Positions 62,520 through 64,000 of a stretch of DNA of 64,000 nt are shown here, in pieces. A program made the position numbers and the translations under genes. Position 1 is the first letter of the stretch. Every line of letters starts with the position of its first letter. The notes below the pieces were generated by a model. That model made no database searches, had not been told where the DNA came from, and saw nothing but the letters and a program-made list of their open reading frames with translations. This DNA is from Photobacterium pectinilyticum (GTDB lineage Bacteria > Pseudomonadota > Gammaproteobacteria > Enterobacterales > Vibrionaceae), in assembly GCF_024357955.1 (NCBI RefSeq), contig NZ_JANEYT010000003.1:1-64000 (forward strand). The letters are read 5' to 3'.

Positions 62520-63497
62520 CTAGGGGTTATAGATCTTGGTTTTCACCATTCGTCGATATTGGCTCGGGCTCATATTGAAGTTCTGTTGAAACCGGGTTGA
62601 GAAATGATGGGCGTCTTTGTATCCCACCTGTTCTGCTACATCTTGGACTGACATACCAAAATCACGCAATAACTGCTGAGCGGCATCCATCCTTAAGCGC
62701 TGAAGGTGCTGGTGGGGTGTTTCGCCGACTTGATCTTTGAACTTTCGATTAAAGGATCGCAGTGGTACATCGCAATGATCCGCGACACTTTGCGCTGTTA
62801 TTGGTTTCGCTAGGTTCCGTTTCATCCAGTCTTGGGCAAGTGCTATAGATTCATCAAACTGAAGTTGGCCACCAATTTGATAAAAAGGTTGTTGGGTCGA
62901 TTTCGTTATTTCGTGGCCGAAATGCGTTTCTATGGTTTGGGCTGTTTTTTGTCCGAAATACTCGGTGATTAAGTACAAGATCATTTCTGATTGTGAGTTG
63001 ATACTGGTCGTACAGTAGATCCCATCTGCTGCAGTGATAGACGCTTGGCGGTTTAAGATAACGTTTGGGTATCGGCTAGAAAAAGTATCGAAAAAATACC
63101 AATGGGTGGTGGCGACTTGACCATTGAGTAACCCCGTTTCAGCTAACCAAGCCACACCAGTCCCAGTGGCAACCAATTTGGCACCTTTTTGATACTGGCT
63201 CTTGAGCCATGGAATAATCTCAGGTGAGCGGTGAATCGATTGTTGAGGGTTCCCCCACATGGGAGGAAGGATCAAAATATCGAAGGCTTGCGGGTCATCG
63301 TAAGTGATATCCGGCTGAAGTTTAAGCCCTGCTGTTACCTTGGTCGGTGCTAGTTTAGGCGCGATCAGTTTGATAGAAAACGGCTCGTTCCGTTGTTGTG
63401 TACGTGGCCTGAGGCTGGCTGCCGAACTGAGCATCTCGGCGGCAAGGGATATCCCTGTGATTAATGCTCTTTCGTAAAGAAGGAAACCTATTTTCAT
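62520..63497 (-). CDS. GlxA-type AraC-family transcriptional regulator
   Basis: A 325-residue regulator. Residues 1-190 form a DJ-1/PfpI-like class I glutamine amidotransferase fold (ILILPPMWG; KLVATGTGVAWLAETGLLNG); the usual nucleophile Cys position is Gly or Thr here, so it is a ligand-binding, not catalytic, domain. Residues about 220-320 hold the two AraC helix-turn-helix motifs (AQSVADHCDVPLRSFNRKF; VQDVAEQVGYKDAHHFSTRF). GlxA-type proteins regulate amine and amino-acid catabolism; the target here is unknown. It is divergent from the FabY-like gene. Confidence 0.93.
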   Translation of the reverse strand: MKIGFLLYERALITGISLAAEMLSSAASLRPRTQQRNEPFSIKLIAPKLAPTKVTAGLKLQPDITYDDPQAFDILILPPMWGNPQQSIHRSPEIIPWLKSQYQKGAKLVATGTGVAWLAETGLLNGQVATTHWYFFDTFSSRYPNVILNRQASITAADGIYCTTSINSQSEMILYLITEYFGQKTAQTIETHFGHEITKSTQQPFYQIGGQLQFDESIALAQDWMKRNLAKPITAQSVADHCDVPLRSFNRKFKDQVGETPHQHLQRLRMDAAQQLLRDFGMSVQDVAEQVGYKDAHHFSTRFQQNFNMSPSQYRRMVKTKIYNP

Positions 63498-63652
63498 GAT
63501 TTATGGGTGTTTGTTCATAATTGAAAACTGTTGTATTGAGTGATTTGAAATCAACTTGGCCTTTATGTCGCATATATTGGCATAAATACCAGGTGAATGA
63601 ACAGTGTAAATTGGTAATCTATGCTGACTAAAATTTTGAGAGCAGGTTTAGG

Positions 63653-64000
63653 ATGTCTAAGTTACCGCTAATTGTAGGCTTCGGTGGTATTAATGCCGCA
63701 GGTCGTAGTTCAGGTTTTCATAGCTATAAGCGCATGGTTGCAGATGTACTTAGTGACAGCGATATGGCATCGACTTGGCAAGACTTAGCACATCGTATGG
63801 GCATCTCTGGCGACACGGCTGCCGATCCTGAGGTGATTAAAGCGCTCAAAGAGGGAACATTAGTTCGACGTATTGAATCTTTCGATCCTGATAGCTTGCG
63901 TTATCAATATAAAGCCGCTTTGAATGGTGGGCAGGAAACTATTAGCTTTACGCTTCGTAAGTCAAAATTACCAACGCGTATTCCTGACAACTGGCGGGTG
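63653..64000 (+). CDS. FabY-like beta-ketoacyl synthase (5' part, cut by window end)
   Basis: The frame from ATG 63653 is open for 116 codons to the window edge. The start MSKLPLIVGFGGINAAGRSS matches the FabY group of ketoacyl-ACP synthases of Pseudomonas and relatives (about 630 residues), which start fatty-acid synthesis by joining acetyl-CoA and malonyl-ACP. The catalytic Cys and His residues lie beyond the window, so activity cannot be judged. AGCAGG lies about 7 bases before the ATG. Confidence 0.85.
   Translation, partial: MSKLPLIVGFGGINAAGRSSGFHSYKRMVADVLSDSDMASTWQDLAHRMGISGDTAADPEVIKALKEGTLVRRIESFDPDSLRYQYKAALNGGQETISFTLRKSKLPTRIPDNWRV

Noticed and set aside
1..64000. CRISPR array, prophage, integron or complete insertion sequence
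   Set aside because: No regular spacer-repeat array, integrase, transposase or phage structural gene was found; the only mobile-like DNA is the small palindromic element and its derivative.

Overview
The window looks like chromosomal DNA from a member of the Vibrionaceae, most likely Photobacterium or a close relative. This rests on family resemblance (glycine-cleavage cluster split as gcvT / XRE-cupin regulator / glyA-gcvH-gcvP, NhaD, a VC0807-family protein, a ToxR-like regulator, a proteobacterial dedicated sortase two-component pair), on the moderate G+C, and on a small palindromic repeat of a type I associate with Photobacterium. In Vibrio cholerae the equivalent gcv cluster is on chromosome II, so a secondary chromosome is plausible but not shown. 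I see no rRNA, tRNA, CRISPR array, prophage or full insertion sequence.

Layout. 1-9 kb: PAS-GGDEF diguanylate cyclase, HlyD/DUF2955 export pair, two small unknown proteins, a structured RNA-like hairpin region, ketopantoate reductase-like protein, DEAD-box helicase, an apparently exported FAH-family enzyme and an MsrA. 9-18 kb: TrmY-family methyltransferase, HAD phosphatase, beta-propeller lactonase, AI-2E-type permease, ClsC-like phospholipase D lipoprotein, hotdog thioesterase, the scar of a deleted RND efflux operon, and an intact two-component system just downstream of that scar. 18-27 kb: RluA-like synthase, then the glycine regulon: glyA-gcvH-gcvP on the minus strand, divergent from the XRE-cupin regulator and gcvT on the plus strand, with a repeated operator-like motif in the intergenic regions and a 162-bp MITE-like element in the gcvP 3' region.

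27-37 kb: pdsS-pdsR and divergent pdsO of the proteobacterial dedicated sortase system, but with no sortase and no sortase target beside them, followed by a 1384-residue formate dehydrogenase fused to a GltD-like flavoprotein. 37-51 kb: small membrane protein, SgrR-type regulator, a 41-residue extremely acidic protein, PBP5-type carboxypeptidase, NhaD, an outer-membrane barrel protein, threonine aldolase, LysR regulator, nagA, an MFS exporter and an orphan DmsC-like anchor. 51-64 kb: isochorismatase-fold hydrolase, a double-CDGSH/glutamate-synthase fusion, VC0807-family protein, PpiC with an insertion, a ToxR-like membrane regulator divergent from a barrel protein, a lipoprotein pullulanase, small envelope proteins, a GlxA-type regulator and the first 116 codons of a FabY-like ketoacyl synthase.

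How it works together. LtaE, GlyA and the GcvPHT proteins form a serine/threonine-glycine-one-carbon module, with the cupin regulator as the likely controller. Most other genes are single transcription units, each closed by a clear hairpin terminator. Several loci carry signs of decay or remodelling: the RND scar, the incomplete sortase system, the orphan DmsC and the MITE pair.
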